Shown piece by piece: positions 61,684-64,000 of a DNA stretch of 64,000 nucleotides. How positions within the stretch are numbered: the stretch's first letter is position 1; each line of letters starts with the position of its first letter. The translations under genes were made by a program, and so were the position numbers. Under the pieces are notes generated by a model. The model did no database searches and was not told the DNA's origin. It saw only the letters and a list, made by a program, of their open reading frames with translations. Source of the DNA: Combretum micranthum (taxonomy: Eukaryota > Streptophyta > Magnoliopsida > Myrtales > Combretaceae); assembly GCA_024138025.1 (NCBI GenBank), contig JAMXBD010000206.1, positions 1,302,001-1,366,000 on the forward strand, in the 5' to 3' direction.

Positions 61684-63066
61684 TAAAGGTAGGCGTGGAT
61701 CGGTTTGTGAAAACTAGACCAAATCATAGTTTACAGTTTATATATATATATATATATATATTAAACCAAACCATTAAATAACGGTTTGGTTCGAATTATA
61801 AATTTTGTAAATCATTAAATAGTGGTTTGTTTGGTTTGGATTACGGATTAAATCAAAATTTTAATAAAAAAGTTATTTATAATATTTTACATTTGTACAT
61901 ATATTCAAATATTGAATCACTATATAAAGTTCATATAGTAAATCTCAATAAAAAACTTTATAAATCTATCACATAGGTTTCAGCTACTGATCTCACCCTT
62001 AGAGTTGAGCTCCTGCAATCACAGAAAACGGTCAATGGTGCACCGAAAGGTTATTTGGTGCAGCCATTCCAATGATTAAGTTAGTCCGTTGGTCACTTAG
62101 AAGATGATGAATACTAAAGGGAGCATTGATTGGATAAAAAAGATTATCCCCTTCCTTAGTAGAGGGAATGGCTTTTTATAGTTCATGGTCATACTAGAAT
62201 GAGGCCCACCGAATCTTTTTTGTTAAAGCGGATCTTATTTTGGTAGCTAACCTGATACCAAGGTAAAGGAATCATCTGGCACCTAAGGTGAAATATTTGC
62301 TATCACATGAAGTGTAGCCAAATTGGTGATGTCTCTCTTGGTCTCGTATTGGGACAAGGACCATATGGTGATTCTATGGAAATAGCTAGTCAACGAGCTC
62401 AAGACCTATTCGAGCCGAGTTAGTCATGGATGTTACCGAGGTCAAGGTGAGTACTAAATAAAGCCTCTTTGTAGGTTGGGATTTGAGGTATTGTGACATG
62501 CCTCACTCATCAATAAAGATATAATCCAAGTAGTTTAGAGATATTCACGGCTTTGTATTTGAATTACAATGAAATAAAGGATATAAACGACGTTGTTAAC
62601 GGAAATAACACATCGATAACAATCCAAACTATGTTCTCACTCTATTGATATAACACACAAGATTGATTGATTGGTTGTTCACCACAATCAATGATTGATA
62701 AGAACAAGAGTTTTGTTCTTAAAGAAAACAAACACAAGATCATGATAACAATGTTCCGCTTTATCAGGGTTTATTCATGGTGGGGTATTTATATTCCCCT
62801 TCCATAATGGCAAACTCGTAAATAGCATAACATAAAGAAATAAATAAAAAGAAAAAAATGAAGAAGAAATTCGTGCACGGCAGAAATCACGCCTAAGGTT
62901 GCGATGCACGGGCATAGCCACAATCTTCTATATGGAAAAATTTGAGGTGCCCTTAGGCTAGGTTTAGACTAAGAAATTTCTAAACCAAATTGTTTAGAAA
63001 AAAACCATATTATTGGTTTGGTTTGGTTACGGATTAGTTTGGTTTAGTTAGTTTTTACTTACCCTT
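61684..63066. mobile_element. hAT-like DNA transposon insertion in the Copia remnant
   Basis: The 1383-bp segment begins TAAAGGTAGG and ends with the inverse of AAGGGTAAG, a short imperfect terminal inverted repeat. It is bordered by ATGGTTAC (61676-61683) and AATGTTAC (63067-63074). These match at 6 of 8 bases and fit the 8-bp duplication of hAT elements. The subterminal regions are rich in ggtttggtt-type words on both sides (61770-61850, 62980-63050), common in plant hAT elements. No transposase was recognised. The interior is non-coding and includes a (TA)n run at 61739-61761. Confidence 0.55.
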
Positions 63067-63840
63067 AATGTTACCCATAGAAAAATGTTGGAAAAGGCAA
63101 GGGTAAAGGAAGGAACAATGGGAGACATGCGGCTTTAGCAATAACTTTTGCTAGTGCAACTCAAGTTCAAGGTGCTGTAACTTATGCCAATTCAAGTGCT
63201 TTGATTAGTGGAAACATGACAATTTCAGCTTTAACCCTTGATGTGTTACAATGTCTATTCTTACTCATTGAGCTAACTAAGCCAATTACAAAATCTCTTT
63301 ACGGTAAGAGTGAAAGTCCATCTAAATGGCTAATTGATAGTGGTGCTTTACATCACATGACGAGGCATATAGATATGATGACAAAAATAAAAGAAAAGAT
63401 CATATCTTCTTTCGTAGATTGACTCAAATACAATTAAGTCATTTTCTGACCTAATTTTTTTCATTAATAATGTGCTTTGTGTCAAATTTAAGTTGCAATT
63501 TAATTTCTTTTGCACAACTTATATGTTCTAAGAAATGTAATGTGATATTTATTGATGAGCTACGTGTGATGCAAGACTACACCTTAGGGATTCTGATTGG
63601 TTTAGGTGAGCAATAGGAAGGGGTATATTTATATAGACCGATCTGAAGTTAATTTCTATCATTAGTGGTAATATTTCAATGCAATTATGCCATCAATGGT
63701 TGTGTCATCCTTCTAGTGTAAATTTTTCATCTTCTTAATAAGTCTAGTTATAAGAATAAAAGTGATGAAGTTTGTGACATTTTTCATCAAGCTAAGCTGA
63801 AATACCCCAAACCTTTACCTATCTAAGTTAGAAATGACTA
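63067..63840 (+). pseudogene. Copia protease and GAG-pre-integrase remnant
   Basis: This resumes the Copia remnant after the insertion. A lysine/glycine-rich linker is followed by the protease active site in SKWLIDSGALHHMT (63319-63360), with the catalytic DSG intact. The frame stops at 63422. A degraded GAG-pre-integrase segment follows near 63680-63790 (LGHPS-like LCHPSSV, then CDIFHQAK in place of CxxCxxAK). Integrase and reverse transcriptase are not present before the window ends. Confidence 0.7.
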
Positions 63841-64000
63841 AATTGAATAGTATAAAAGGTAGTTAATTTTGAACTTAGTTTAGAAATTGAATTTAGATAG
63901 TATAATTAAGTAAAACAAGTAAACAATGGAGGATGATTAGATAAATGGATATAAATTAGTAAATAGAACTAAATTGAAATTTGAGATTCCAAATATTCTT
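63841..64000. other. AT-rich end of window, no gene seen
   Basis: The short terminal stretch is AT-rich and has no recognisable feature. The Copia remnant might continue beyond the window. Confidence 0.5.

Noticed and set aside
1..64000. CRISPR array, bacterial operon or integrated virus
   Set aside because: No spaced short repeats, bacterial-type gene cluster or viral replication or capsid gene is present. All virus-like domains belong to Gypsy or Copia retrotransposons.

Overview
The window is nuclear DNA of a dicot-type flowering plant. It is AT-rich and repeat-dense, its genes have many introns with GT-AG borders, and the three recognisable genes all match plant-specific families. The species cannot be named from the sequence. 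About half of the window is transposable-element sequence and about a third is occupied by the three genes, counting introns.

Left third (1-28.7 kb): no host gene was recognised. It is a nest of retroelements. A non-autonomous Athila-type Ty3/Gypsy element (8336-15392, minus orientation) keeps two LTRs, a tRNA-Asp-type primer site, a polypurine tract, gag and protease, but has no reverse transcriptase or integrase. It sits inside an older LTR-like repeat. A miniature LTR element with no coding capacity (17425-18756) lies between two foldback repeats that carry tRNA-like promoter boxes. A decayed short-LTR Copia element (20805-24488, minus) sits inside an older Athila/Tat-like LTR. GC-richer repeat fragments follow up to 28.7 kb.

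Middle (30-58 kb): this is the gene block. SEC16 (30959-38440, plus, 13 exons) encodes the COPII scaffold at ER exit sites. It carries three single-base frameshifts although all its splice sites are intact. Organellar asparaginyl-tRNA synthetase (41944-48621, minus, 15 exons, 563 residues) is intact, and a tandemly duplicated SINE fills its third intron. A PGSIP8-type GT8 glycosyltransferase (51108-58210, minus, 5 exons, 485 residues) is intact and has a first intron of about 5.4 kb. SEC16 and the synthetase are convergent, and the synthetase and PGSIP8 are in tandem. The three are ordinary housekeeping genes in protein export, organelle translation and glycosylation, with no sign that they form one system.

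Right end (58.6-64 kb): the PGSIP8 promoter is rich in GA/CT. It is followed by a probable solo Athila-type LTR and a Copia remnant. The Copia remnant is split by a hAT-like insertion exactly after the zinc-knuckle region of gag. I found no CRISPR array, no credible tRNA or rRNA gene, and no convincing new gene system. The most unusual structures are the gag-protease-only Gypsy element, the foldback/tRNA-like pair around the miniature LTR element, and the frameshifted SEC16.
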